Made by a program: the position numbers and the translations under genes. Below are positions 27,944-36,441 of a stretch of 64,000 nucleotides of DNA, piece by piece. Source of the stretch: Lujinxingia litoralis (GTDB lineage Bacteria > Myxococcota_A > Bradymonadia > Bradymonadales > Bradymonadaceae). How positions within the stretch are numbered: the stretch's first letter is position 1; every line of letters begins with the position of its first letter. The stretch lies in the NCBI RefSeq assembly GCF_003260125.1, contig NZ_QHKO01000001.1:186001-250000 (forward strand), written 5' to 3'. The notes beneath the pieces were generated by a model, which did no database searches, was not told the DNA's origin, and was given only the letters and a program-made list of their open reading frames with translations.

Positions 27944-29929
27944 ATGTCCGACGATCGTTTTAAACAAGCCCGACGCAGCCTCATTGACCGCGCCAATCAG
28001 CGTCAGCAGGGCGGTGACGGCGGCTTTGAGTCCGACGCCGACGACAAAACCCAGATGGTCGACCTCAATGCACTTCAGGGAGGTCCCCAGCCGCAGTTTG
28101 CGCCTCCGCCCACCTTTGAAGGGCCCTCCGACGAGGCCACACAGCTCTTCGAAATCCCCGCCGCCCTGGGAGGCCCGGGCAGCGCCGAAGGCGACGGAAT
28201 CACCAGCAGCGCGCCGGACTACGGCGGTTACCAACCTCCGGCCGCCCGCCACGCTCCAGCCCCCGCGCCTACGCCCGCACCGTCGGTCGGCGCTTCCGGG
28301 GGCCACCAGGTCTACGTCGGCGGTGAGCAGCCCGACTACGAAGGCAGCACGCAATTTGTCAACATCGCCGACTTCGCCGAACAGGCCGCCCACTACACCC
28401 CCGAGCAGCAGGCTGCCGGCTACGACGGCAACACCCAGTTCGTGGATGTCAACGCCCTGATGGCCGGCGCCGACGGTGCTGGCGGCGACCCGATTGAAAA
28501 CGACCAGGATCTGCAGCGCGGCTATATCTTTACGCCCGACGCCATTCAGCGCGGCGACATCACCCTGATCTTTGCGCAGAACCAGCTGGGCAAGCACGTC
28601 GTGCTCAAACGGGTCTGGGAAGGCCCTGCCGAGCAGATGTCGACACCGCTGCGCCAGCGCATCGCCCAGCTCCACAGCCTGCGCCATCCGAACCTGGTCC
28701 CGATGAACGGCATGTTCGTCTCCAGCTCCGGAATGTGGGTGGAGATCGATCGCCCCCAGGGCCAGCGTCTCACCCAGATCATCCAACAGCATGGCGTCCA
28801 GGATCCCGCCCACGTCAGTGCCTGGGTCAAGTCCATCGCCCAAACCCTGGACACCATCCACGCCCAGCAACTGGCCTACGCTAACCTGACCACCGACGCG
28901 GTGTGGATCACCCCCAACGGTGAGGCCATGCTCGAGCCCTTCGATATGCTGCGCTTTGAGGAGCGCGGCGGGCTGGGCGCCTTCGGCCCCCCCGAGATGC
29001 AGGTTCCCCCCGAGCAACGTCAGCTCTCACCGGCCACCGACGTCTACAGCCTGGCCGCCGTAGCCACCGCCGCACTCACCGGCCTGCCCCTTGATGGCAC
29101 TCGCCTGGCTCAGCTCAAAGATCAAAAGCTGGTCGCCTCGCTTCAGAGCGCCCTCAATCCCGACGCCTCCCAACGCCCCCAAACCCCGGCCGAGTTCAGC
29201 GCGGCGTATGGGGGCGGAGGCAGCGGCCAGGGACTCGACATCAAAGTGCTCGGCGGCGGAATCTTAGCCATTTTGATGGTCACCATGGTCGCCTTGATGT
29301 TCATGGGCGACACCTCTCAACCCGCACCACAGCAGCCGGCCCCCGGGCAACAGCCCCAGCAAGCGCAGGCGCCTGCTCCCGATCCTCAGCAAGCCCCGGC
29401 GCCGGCCACCACTGGCGAGGTTGCTCAGGCTCCCCGGGTTGAACTGCCAGGCCAGGTCACCCGCGACCCTCGCCTGACCATCTCGCACGGCTTTGCGCAG
29501 AACCCGCCGGCCCAGCCCTCCGCCGAACTCGCCGAAGAGGACTTCGACACCCTCCGCACCGAAGCTCGCGAACTCATCGAGGAGGCCGCTCGCCTCCGCT
29601 CGGATGATCAACTCAAAAAGTACCGCGAGGCCCTCTCCAAGATCACCCGCGTCATCCGTGCCCAGGATGCCCCCGCGGCCGACGATCTGGCCCTGTGGAA
29701 AGAGATCTACCAGAAACGCGAGGCAAAGGCCTACGTCGAGCGTCTCCGCACCGATGTCGCCGAAGGGCTGAAACTTGGCACCACTGACGCCGTCCGGAAC
29801 AACTACAAAACTCTGGCCGCTCATGACCCCTACGCAAACGCCCAGGACTTCATCATCGCGGTAAACAGCGCCACCTACCAGGTCGTTGATTCCAACGCCG
29901 ATGATACCGAAGAGAGCGCAGAGAACTGA
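27944..29929 (+). CDS. Membrane pseudokinase with four Thr-Gln (FHA-ligand-like) motifs
   Basis: 661 residues. The N-terminal 170 residues are low complexity but contain four similar short motifs: KTQMVD (Thr36), ATQLFE (Thr66), STQFVN (Thr136) and NTQFVD (Thr164), each with an acidic residue a few positions before and V/F at +3, as FHA domains prefer. Residues about 190-425 are a kinase-like fold: the VVLKRV Lys is present, but the HRD equivalent reads YAN (312-314) and the DFG is replaced by EPF, so it should be catalytically dead. One membrane helix (about 435-453) is followed by a Pro/Gln/Ala linker and a periplasmic helical tail. The stop overlaps the next gene's ATG. Confidence 0.85.
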   Translation: MSDDRFKQARRSLIDRANQRQQGGDGGFESDADDKTQMVDLNALQGGPQPQFAPPPTFEGPSDEATQLFEIPAALGGPGSAEGDGITSSAPDYGGYQPPAARHAPAPAPTPAPSVGASGGHQVYVGGEQPDYEGSTQFVNIADFAEQAAHYTPEQQAAGYDGNTQFVDVNALMAGADGAGGDPIENDQDLQRGYIFTPDAIQRGDITLIFAQNQLGKHVVLKRVWEGPAEQMSTPLRQRIAQLHSLRHPNLVPMNGMFVSSSGMWVEIDRPQGQRLTQIIQQHGVQDPAHVSAWVKSIAQTLDTIHAQQLAYANLTTDAVWITPNGEAMLEPFDMLRFEERGGLGAFGPPEMQVPPEQRQLSPATDVYSLAAVATAALTGLPLDGTRLAQLKDQKLVASLQSALNPDASQRPQTPAEFSAAYGGGGSGQGLDIKVLGGGILAILMVTMVALMFMGDTSQPAPQQPAPGQQPQQAQAPAPDPQQAPAPATTGEVAQAPRVELPGQVTRDPRLTISHGFAQNPPAQPSAELAEEDFDTLRTEARELIEEAARLRSDDQLKKYREALSKITRVIRAQDAPAADDLALWKEIYQKREAKAYVERLRTDVAEGLKLGTTDAVRNNYKTLAAHDPYANAQDFIIAVNSATYQVVDSNADDTEESAEN

Positions 29930-30816
29930 TGTTTGCACGCCCCTCACAGGCAGCGGAGCCCTCCATGGTCCCCTCAATGTTTCGCCCCTCTTTGCCCCTG
30001 CGCCACACGCTCACCGGCACTCTCCTGCTCAGCCTCGCCCTGAGTCTGGTGGCCTGCGAGTCCGAGCCCCAGGGGCCCCCTCCACCTCCTCCCGAGTTCA
30101 ACTTCCCGGTCGACGTGCAGGTCACCGACGGCGCCGGCCAACCGGTGCACTCGGTCGCCGTGGAACTCGACGGCCAGGTGGTCGGCTTTACCGGTGCGGA
30201 TGGCACCTTCAAAGCCACTCTGGTCGAAAAACCCAACACCAACGTCACCCTTAAAGTCAGCGCCCCCGAAGGGTATCGGGTGGCCGACGGCGGCGAGATC
30301 ACCGAAGCGCTGCGCGTCACCGAAGTCATCGGCGGCCAGTACTCCGGCCTCCCACTGACACTCAAGCCCAAGGTCGTGTCGCTGCGCCACACCTTCATGG
30401 GCTGGGTTCAGACCAGCTGCGACGAACGCATGAGGGAAGGCTCCTGTGAGGGACTCCCGGTCCTGGTCGACGGCCAGGAAGTCGCCCGTACCGACTTCAC
30501 CGGCGCCGCTCAGTTCTCCTTTGAAGGCATCCCCGGTCAGAGCGCCAAGGTCTCCATCCGTACCCCGGAGTATGACCCCAACGATGATGACTCCGCCCTC
30601 TTTGAGCCCCGTAATCCGGAGTTTGAGCTGGCGCTCGGGTACACCGCGACCATCTTCCGCATCGACCAGAACTTTGTGGACCCGGCCGCCAAGCGCGCCG
30701 CTCCCAAGCGACGCACCACGCGCCGCACTTCCAGCCGACGCGCCACCCGCAAGACCACTAAGAAAAAGCCTGCCAAACAAGAGGAGAAGGAAAACCACAT
30801 CATCAGCATCTGGTAG
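29929..30816 (+). CDS. Lipoprotein with beta-sandwich domains and a basic tail
   Basis: 295 residues. TGATG couples it to the pseudokinase gene. A hydrophobic stretch ends in lipobox LVAC (Cys about 40); downstream in-frame ATGs at 29965 and 29977 could also serve. A Pro-rich spacer precedes two carboxypeptidase-regulatory/Ig-like beta domains (VTDGAGQPVHSVAVEL with GADGTFKATL, then VLVDGQEVARTD). The C-terminal 45 residues are extremely Lys/Arg/Thr-rich (KRRTTRRTSSRRATRKTTKK), which could bind a polyanion such as LPS or DNA. Function unknown; it probably belongs to the ATPase-pseudokinase module. Confidence 0.8.
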   Translation: MFARPSQAAEPSMVPSMFRPSLPLRHTLTGTLLLSLALSLVACESEPQGPPPPPPEFNFPVDVQVTDGAGQPVHSVAVELDGQVVGFTGADGTFKATLVEKPNTNVTLKVSAPEGYRVADGGEITEALRVTEVIGGQYSGLPLTLKPKVVSLRHTFMGWVQTSCDERMREGSCEGLPVLVDGQEVARTDFTGAAQFSFEGIPGQSAKVSIRTPEYDPNDDDSALFEPRNPEFELALGYTATIFRIDQNFVDPAAKRAAPKRRTTRRTSSRRATRKTTKKKPAKQEEKENHIISIW

Positions 30817-30860
30817 GCCACCTCTCTCCGCTTCCAGAGGCTCCTCTCGCATCGACCCGG

Positions 30861-30893
30861 TACGCGGCGGTTCCCTCACGGAGCCGCCGCGTA
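30861..30893 (+). terminator. Probable terminator after the ATPase-pseudokinase-lipoprotein operon
   Basis: A 14-bp stem (one wobble pair) with five-base loop CTCAC: TACGCGGCGG... pairs with ...CCGCCGCGTA. It is followed by only a weak T-containing stretch, so termination may be incomplete. It lies 44 bases after the lipoprotein stop and about 190 bases before ccmE. Confidence 0.5.
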
Positions 30894-31082
30894 TTGCGTT
30901 GCGCGAGGCCCTTCGCGTCAAAATGCCACAAGCGCTCTACTTGCCAGCCTCAGGCGCTTAGGCTAACTCTGCCCAAAGATAGAGAGGGCCTTTTGCCACC
31001 CGGCAAATTTCGGGGGAATGCCCGGCCCTCAAACCGACGTTCCCCCGGTGGTTTCGACCTACGCCTGACACTGGATCGACTT

Positions 31083-31634
31083 ATGAGCGCTCAACACAAT
31101 GACAATCCCGGCCCTCACGTGCCCGGGTGGGATGGACATCTCGACGCCGACCTGGACCTCGATGAGCTCGACGCGCGGGAGGACCTTGAGCCCGGCGCCA
31201 GCTCCGAGGCCGATGGCCCCAGCTGGGGCCTTATCGCCGGGGTGCTGATCGCCATCGCCGCCATTGGCTTTCTGGTCTTCGACGGCCTGCAGGGCGAGAC
31301 CTACTTCTATGAGGTCGACCAGGCCGTGGCCAAAGGCGACGACCTTATTGGCAAAACCGTTCGTATCAAGGGCATCGTCGAACCCGGCTCCTTTGAAGGC
31401 GAAGCCGGCGGCATCCACAACACCTTCCGCGTCTCCGAACAGGGCGTGGGTATGAAGGTGGTCTACAAGCGCGCGCTGCCCGACACCTTCCAGGAAGAAA
31501 GCGAAGTGGTCGCCCAGGGACGCGTCGATGAAACCCTGACCCTTCACGCCGATGAAGTCCTCGTGAAATGCCCCAGCCGCTACGAGGGTGCCCCGCCCAC
31601 CGCGACCGAACTCTCGCCGCAAGCCGCACGCTAA
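31083..31634 (+). CDS. ccmE: Heme chaperone CcmE, Cys-type variant
   Basis: 183 residues from ATG 31083. An acidic N-terminus precedes one membrane helix (about 49-69, LIAGVLIAIAAIGFLVFDGL). The OB-fold domain shows VRIKGIVEPGSF and the terminal VVAQGRVDETLTLHADEVLVK strand set typical of CcmE. The heme-binding site is the notable point: where most CcmE proteins have His in H-x-x-x-Y, here LVKC163PSRY167 has Cys in C-x-x-x-Y. This matches the System I* CcmE described in Desulfovibrio and archaea. It is first of the plus-strand ccm operon. Confidence 0.92.
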   Translation: MSAQHNDNPGPHVPGWDGHLDADLDLDELDAREDLEPGASSEADGPSWGLIAGVLIAIAAIGFLVFDGLQGETYFYEVDQAVAKGDDLIGKTVRIKGIVEPGSFEGEAGGIHNTFRVSEQGVGMKVVYKRALPDTFQEESEVVAQGRVDETLTLHADEVLVKCPSRYEGAPPTATELSPQAAR

Positions 31635-31649
31635 AACCCCGGACAGTTT

Positions 31650-33839
31650 ATGAGTTGGCTCGGATCCCTTGCCATCTACCTGGCGCTCTACACCGCGCTG
31701 GTCGGCGCCACCATGGGCGTCATCGCCGCACGCACCGGCTCACGGCGCTTCCTCCACGCCACGCGCTTCGCCACCTACACCACATTTGGAGCCATTTCGG
31801 TGGCCTCCCTGGTGCTGATTCACGCACTGCTGACACACGACTTCAGCATCAAGTACGTGGCGGCCTTCTCCGACCAGTCCATGCCCACCTTCTACCTCCT
31901 GGGCGCCTTCTGGGGCGGCCAGGCCGGAAGCCTGCTCTTCTGGGTGTGGAAGGTCGTGCTCTTCACTGCGATCTGCGTCTACACCAACCGCAAGAGCTAC
32001 CAGGACTTCATGCCCTGGGTGATGACCGTCTGCCTGGCCGTGGCCGCCGCGCTGCTCATCATCATGGTCTTCGGCTCCAACCCCTTCGACGGCTATCATC
32101 TCATCGATGACCCCACCCAGGGTAAGGGGCTTAACCCCCTTCTGCAGACGCCGAAGATGGTGTTCCATCCCCCGGCACTGCTCACCGGCATGGCCTCCAT
32201 GACTGTGCCCTTTGCCTTCGCCATCGCGGCCCTCCTCAGCGGTAACCTCTCCAACTCCTGGGTCGAAGCTGCGCGCAAGTGGATCCTGTGGCCCTGGCTC
32301 TTCTTGAGCATCGGCAACATCCTGGGCGGCATGTGGGCCTACGAAGAACTGGGCTGGGGCGGATACTGGGCCTGGGACCCGGTTGAAAACGCCGCGCTCC
32401 TTCCCTGGCTGACCTCCACCGCCCTGATCCACTCGCTCCTCATCCAGGAGCGCCGCGGCATGCTCAAGCGCTGGAACGTGGGCCTGATGATCGGCACTTT
32501 CCTGCTGACGATCTTCGGCACCTACATCACCCGCAGCGGGCTCATCGAGTCGGTCCACTCCTTTGCCCAGAGCGAAATCGGACCCTACTTCCTCAACCTG
32601 CTGATCGCCGTGACCGTCTTCAGCGTCTCGCTCTTCATCTACCGCTGGAAGGCCCTCAAGAGCGAGCAACGTCTGGACAGCCCGGTGAGCCGCGAGGCGG
32701 CCTTTATCTTCAACAACTGGATGTTCCTCTCCATGACCGCCGTGGTGCTCTTTGGCACCCTGTGGCCCCGCATCAAAGAAGCCATCTCTGGTCAGGACAT
32801 CGCCATGGGTCCCCAGTGGTTCAACCGCTGGATGATTCCCCTGGGGCTTTTGATGATGCTGATGATGGGCATCGGCACCGTCATCGCCTGGCGACGTGCC
32901 AGCAAGAAGAACTTCCAGCGCAACTTCGTCTCCCCGATCGCGGCCAGCCTGATTCTGACCCCGCTCAGCGCGGGCGCCTACTGGATGTTGCGCGGCACCG
33001 ATCTGGTCACCCCCGACCGCCTGGAAGCCGGCTACGCGCTCTTTGCCCTGGCGCTGAGCATCTTTGTCGGCGCCACCATCGTCCAGGAGTTCTACCGCGG
33101 TATCAGCGCGCGCCGACGCATGCATGACGAAAGCGCCTTCGAATCCTTCTACCGGCTGTGCATGAAGCAGAAACGCCGCTACGGCGGCTACATCGTGCAC
33201 CTGGGCGTCGTCTTTGCCTTTGTCGCCTTCGCCGGCAACGCCATGAAGATCGAGCGCGATGTCAGCGTGGCCCTGGGCGAGTCCACCCAGATCGGCGATT
33301 ACACCTTTACCTACCAGGGGCTTGGCGATCAGCACGACCGGGAGCGCGTCCTCTACACCGCCCGCGTCAAAGTCGAACGCGGCGGGCGCTACGTCTATGA
33401 CATGCACCCGGGCAAATCGATCTTCCATGCCAGTCCCAGCATGCCCGTCAGCGAAATCGACATTCGCTCCACCCCGCTGGAAGACACCTACGTGGCCCTG
33501 GTCAACTTCGATCCCGACGGCAGCCAGGCCGCCTTCAAAGTCTTCATCAGCCCCTTCACCTGGTGGTTCTGGTTCGGGGGCGTGATCCTGGTCCTGGGCA
33601 CCCTGATTTGCCTGTGGCCCACCCGCGAATCCATCGCCTCGCTGCGACCGGGAAGCGGCGGGTTGGGACGGGCCGCGATCTTCGGCGGTGTGGTCCTCCT
33701 GGTCTTCTCTCCGATGATGGTATGGACCGTCGAATCCTTTACCTCCTGGGGCGACGCTCGCCGCATGGAGCGCCCCGTGGCCTCGCTGGTTGAGACTCCG
33801 GCGGCCGATGGATCCCCTGTGCAGGTGGAGCCCTCATGA
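31650..33839 (+). CDS. ccmF: Cytochrome c heme lyase subunit CcmF
   Basis: 729 residues with about 14 membrane helices, slightly longer than the usual 650. The WWD domain WGGYWAWDPVENAALLPWL lies near residue 236. The periplasmic His residues in FHPPALLTG and in the helix after WWD are typical. CcmF takes heme from holo-CcmE and attaches it to apocytochrome c. The last 100 residues continue into an extra helix with a polar C-terminal tail. The ATG is 15 bases after ccmE; the stop overlaps the next gene by four bases (ATGA). Confidence 0.95.
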   Translation: MSWLGSLAIYLALYTALVGATMGVIAARTGSRRFLHATRFATYTTFGAISVASLVLIHALLTHDFSIKYVAAFSDQSMPTFYLLGAFWGGQAGSLLFWVWKVVLFTAICVYTNRKSYQDFMPWVMTVCLAVAAALLIIMVFGSNPFDGYHLIDDPTQGKGLNPLLQTPKMVFHPPALLTGMASMTVPFAFAIAALLSGNLSNSWVEAARKWILWPWLFLSIGNILGGMWAYEELGWGGYWAWDPVENAALLPWLTSTALIHSLLIQERRGMLKRWNVGLMIGTFLLTIFGTYITRSGLIESVHSFAQSEIGPYFLNLLIAVTVFSVSLFIYRWKALKSEQRLDSPVSREAAFIFNNWMFLSMTAVVLFGTLWPRIKEAISGQDIAMGPQWFNRWMIPLGLLMMLMMGIGTVIAWRRASKKNFQRNFVSPIAASLILTPLSAGAYWMLRGTDLVTPDRLEAGYALFALALSIFVGATIVQEFYRGISARRRMHDESAFESFYRLCMKQKRRYGGYIVHLGVVFAFVAFAGNAMKIERDVSVALGESTQIGDYTFTYQGLGDQHDRERVLYTARVKVERGGRYVYDMHPGKSIFHASPSMPVSEIDIRSTPLEDTYVALVNFDPDGSQAAFKVFISPFTWWFWFGGVILVLGTLICLWPTRESIASLRPGSGGLGRAAIFGGVVLLVFSPMMVWTVESFTSWGDARRMERPVASLVETPAADGSPVQVEPS

Positions 33840-34378
33840 GCCTTCCTCTTCTTATCGTCGCCATTGCGTTCACGCTCTGGGGACTGATCAACATGGTTCG
33901 CCCCTTTCTCGCACGCCAGGACGAGCAGCTGCGCTTTGAAGTCCTCGACGAAGAACTGCGCGAAATCGAAGGCCTGATGGCCCGCAAGGCCTCGCTGGTG
34001 CAGTCGCTGCGCGATATCGAGTACGACCACCAGACGGCCAAGATTTCGGCCGACGATTATAAGCGTTTCAAGCGCTCTCATGAACGTCAGGCCGTGGCGA
34101 TCATGCGCCGACTCGATGCCATTCACGGCGGTCGCGAGTGGGATGACCATATTGAAGAAGCCATCCACACCCGTGTCCAGGCGCTGCCCGAAGCCGACGC
34201 GCAGGACGTGCCCTCCAGCAGCACTCAGACGGCTGCTAAGAGCGCCGAAGCGTGTCGCGAATGTGGTGAAGCGCTGAGCCCCCGCGCGCGCTTCTGCGCC
34301 ATCTGTGGCACGCCTCGGACCGAACCCGACGTCCCCGCTCACCGCGCTGCCCCCCTGACCTCCGAGGTCACCGGATGA
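33836..34378 (+). CDS. CcmI-like protein with C-terminal zinc ribbon
   Basis: 180 residues. One N-terminal membrane helix (LLIVAIAFTLWGLINMV) and a coiled coil (about 28-100, EELREIEGLMARKASLVQSL followed by KISADDYKRFKRSHERQAV) resemble the N-terminal half of CcmI/CcmH-type apocytochrome chaperones. The C-terminus carries a zinc ribbon (CRECGEAL ... FCAICGTP). No TPR domain and no CxxC thiol redox domain like CcmH is present. The start overlaps the ccmF stop and the stop overlaps the next start, so all three are tightly coupled. Confidence 0.75.
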   Translation: MSLPLLIVAIAFTLWGLINMVRPFLARQDEQLRFEVLDEELREIEGLMARKASLVQSLRDIEYDHQTAKISADDYKRFKRSHERQAVAIMRRLDAIHGGREWDDHIEEAIHTRVQALPEADAQDVPSSSTQTAAKSAEACRECGEALSPRARFCAICGTPRTEPDVPAHRAAPLTSEVTG

Positions 34379-35676
34379 AGTACCTCTCCCGTCTCATGCC
34401 TCTCCTGGGCCTGCTCTTGGCCTTCGCTTCCAGCGTGCATGCCCAGGAACTCCCGACCGCCCCTGCGGCGACCGCCGCGCCGACCGCACACCAGGCCACG
34501 GCCGCCCCGGAGCAATGGAGTATTCACGTGGAGCTTGCCCACGGCGCCGACGACCAGGCCGCGCTGGCCGGCACTCCGGTGATCCTGGAAGCGTCGCGCC
34601 CCCAGGGCCCCTTCGAGGTCAATGCCCCGGAACCCGTGGCCCGCTGGACCGCCGTGGCCGACGCTCAGGGCGTCGCCACCTTTGCTCAGGTCCCGGCCCA
34701 GGTTGCCCAGCAAGGCCTGCGACTGCGCGCCCGCGCAACCTACGGCGGCGTGCCCTTTAGTTCGCGTCCCTACGCCGCGGCCAATGGCCTGCGCATGAAC
34801 ATCGAGGTCTTCGATCGCGGACACGATCTCTCCGGGCTCCGCGTGGCCTCCAAACGCGTGATCGTCGAGCCCTGGGAGGAGTACATCATCCTCAGCCAGA
34901 CCTGGACCTTCACCCTGGACGCCGACCACGCCGTCGATATCTCCATGGTACCGGACCCCGAGTATGCCCGGGGCCTGCCGATCCGCCTGCCCCTGAAAGC
35001 CGAGGGCATCCGCGCCGACGGCCAGGGTAGCTTTGAAGTCATCAACAACGTGGTCTTCTGGACCGGGGTGATCAAACCCGGGGAGCCGATCAACATGCAG
35101 ATTCGCTTCTCGATGGCCGCCCGTGATGACGTATTTAACTACGCGCAGGAGATGGCCTGGCCGGTCGATCAGATCCAGATCATCGCCCCCCTGCAGACTC
35201 AATACGAGCGCACGCCACGCCTCAATGACCTGGCCATGGTCGCCCCCGAATTCGAACTGACCACCGACGCCTCGTCGCTGGGACTTCGCGATGACATGGA
35301 GTTTCTCATCGCCAACCGCCGCGACCTGGCCGCCTCTCAGAGTTATGCCTTCCAACTTCGCGGCCTCCCCTTTGGCCGCCCCCTGGGAGGCTGGATCGCC
35401 CTGGCGCTGGGCGCCCTGGTTTCGCTGCTGATCATCGTCTTCGGGTTGCGCGAACATCGTCGCCTCCACGACGGCTCCAGGAGCGATGCCATCGTCAGCG
35501 CGCTCAACGCCGAACGCGAAGCCCTGCTCGATGAACTCGCCGAACTTCGCCGCCTGCGCCAGACGGCTGACGAAGAAACGCAGTGGGAGATCGATACCGA
35601 ACTCGGACTTCTGCGCGAGCGCCTCTCGCTCATCCTCTCCAAGCTCCGGGATCTCGGCCAGGCGCCCGCTGCATAA
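34375..35676 (+). CDS. Membrane-anchored periplasmic protein in the ccm operon, unknown
   Basis: 433 residues. Signal peptide (LGLLLAFASSVHAQ), then Ala/Pro-rich stretch, a beta-rich periplasmic region with an Ig-like start (VELAHGADDQAALAGTPVIL) and a middle domain with FTLDADHAVDISMVPDPEY. One membrane helix near residue 345-365 (GGWIALALGALVSLLIIVFG) and a C-terminal cytoplasmic coiled coil (about 385-430) rich in Glu and Leu. The protein is not a known Ccm component; its place between the CcmI-like gene and ccmA suggests a part in heme or apocytochrome handling (inference). Confidence 0.7.
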   Translation: MKYLSRLMPLLGLLLAFASSVHAQELPTAPAATAAPTAHQATAAPEQWSIHVELAHGADDQAALAGTPVILEASRPQGPFEVNAPEPVARWTAVADAQGVATFAQVPAQVAQQGLRLRARATYGGVPFSSRPYAAANGLRMNIEVFDRGHDLSGLRVASKRVIVEPWEEYIILSQTWTFTLDADHAVDISMVPDPEYARGLPIRLPLKAEGIRADGQGSFEVINNVVFWTGVIKPGEPINMQIRFSMAARDDVFNYAQEMAWPVDQIQIIAPLQTQYERTPRLNDLAMVAPEFELTTDASSLGLRDDMEFLIANRRDLAASQSYAFQLRGLPFGRPLGGWIALALGALVSLLIIVFGLREHRRLHDGSRSDAIVSALNAEREALLDELAELRRLRQTADEETQWEIDTELGLLRERLSLILSKLRDLGQAPAA

Positions 35677-35715
35677 CCGCGTTCGACTCACCACTCGGCC
35701 TTCCCCAGGGCGCCC

Positions 35716-36423
35716 ATGGCTCCTCGTTCTCCCAGCCGTCTGACGCTGCATAACGTCTCCCGCGTCTTCGGTCGCACCTACGCCCTGCACCGCATCTCCA
35801 CCACCCTGGAGCGGGGCTCGATCACCGCGCTTCTGGGCAATAACGGCGCCGGCAAGTCCACCCTCATCAATATCCTGGCCACGATCGACGCGCCCACCGA
35901 GGGGGAAGTCCGCTTTGGCAAGCTGGACTTTAGCCAGTTCGCGCGCCAGGGGCGCGCGCGCATTGGCTGGGTCAGCCACCAGACGCTGGTCTACGACGAG
36001 CTCACCGGACGTGAAAACCTACGCTTCTTCGGGACACTCTACGACCTGGACAACGTCCCCGCCCTGACCGAAGAGTGGCTACAACGCGTCGGCCTCTCCC
36101 ACGCCGCCGATCAACCCGTGAGCACCTACTCCCGGGGCATGAAACAACGTCTGACCCTGGCCCGGGCCCTTCTCCACGATCCACAGTTGGTGCTCCTCGA
36201 CGAGCCCGCCACCGGCCTGGACCAGGCCGGCACAGCCCTGGTCAGCGCGCTCCTCCACCAGCTTCGCGATGAAGGTCGCATTGTGGTGATCATCTCCCAC
36301 AATTTTGCATTGATCGAAGCGCTGGCTGACAACTTCCTCATTCTGCGCAAAGGACAGCTGCGCGCCAGCGGCCCCATGCCCGCCGGCACCTCCCTGATGT
36401 CTCACTACCACACTCACGCCTGA
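35716..36423 (+). CDS. ccmA: Heme exporter ATP-binding protein CcmA
   Basis: 235 residues. ABC ATPase with Walker A GNNGAGKST (41-49), signature YSRGMKQRL and Walker B LVLLDEPATGLD, with the H-loop His in IISHN. Short, as CcmA usually is (about 205-230). With CcmB, CcmC and CcmD it releases holo-CcmE. Alternative ABC exporters cannot be excluded from the ATPase alone, but the adjacent ccmB and operon support this. Confidence 0.92.
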   Translation: MAPRSPSRLTLHNVSRVFGRTYALHRISTTLERGSITALLGNNGAGKSTLINILATIDAPTEGEVRFGKLDFSQFARQGRARIGWVSHQTLVYDELTGRENLRFFGTLYDLDNVPALTEEWLQRVGLSHAADQPVSTYSRGMKQRLTLARALLHDPQLVLLDEPATGLDQAGTALVSALLHQLRDEGRIVVIISHNFALIEALADNFLILRKGQLRASGPMPAGTSLMSHYHTHA

Positions 36424-36441
36424 CCTGAACGCCTTGCCCCT

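Noticed and set aside
31740..33428. 562-codon minus-strand frame opposite ccmF
   Set aside because: Shadow of a clear CcmF; composition Gly/Glu/Ala-rich without motifs.
34339..35979. 546-codon minus-strand frame opposite the ccm operon
   Set aside because: Overlaps four tightly coupled plus-strand genes; no independent start signal.
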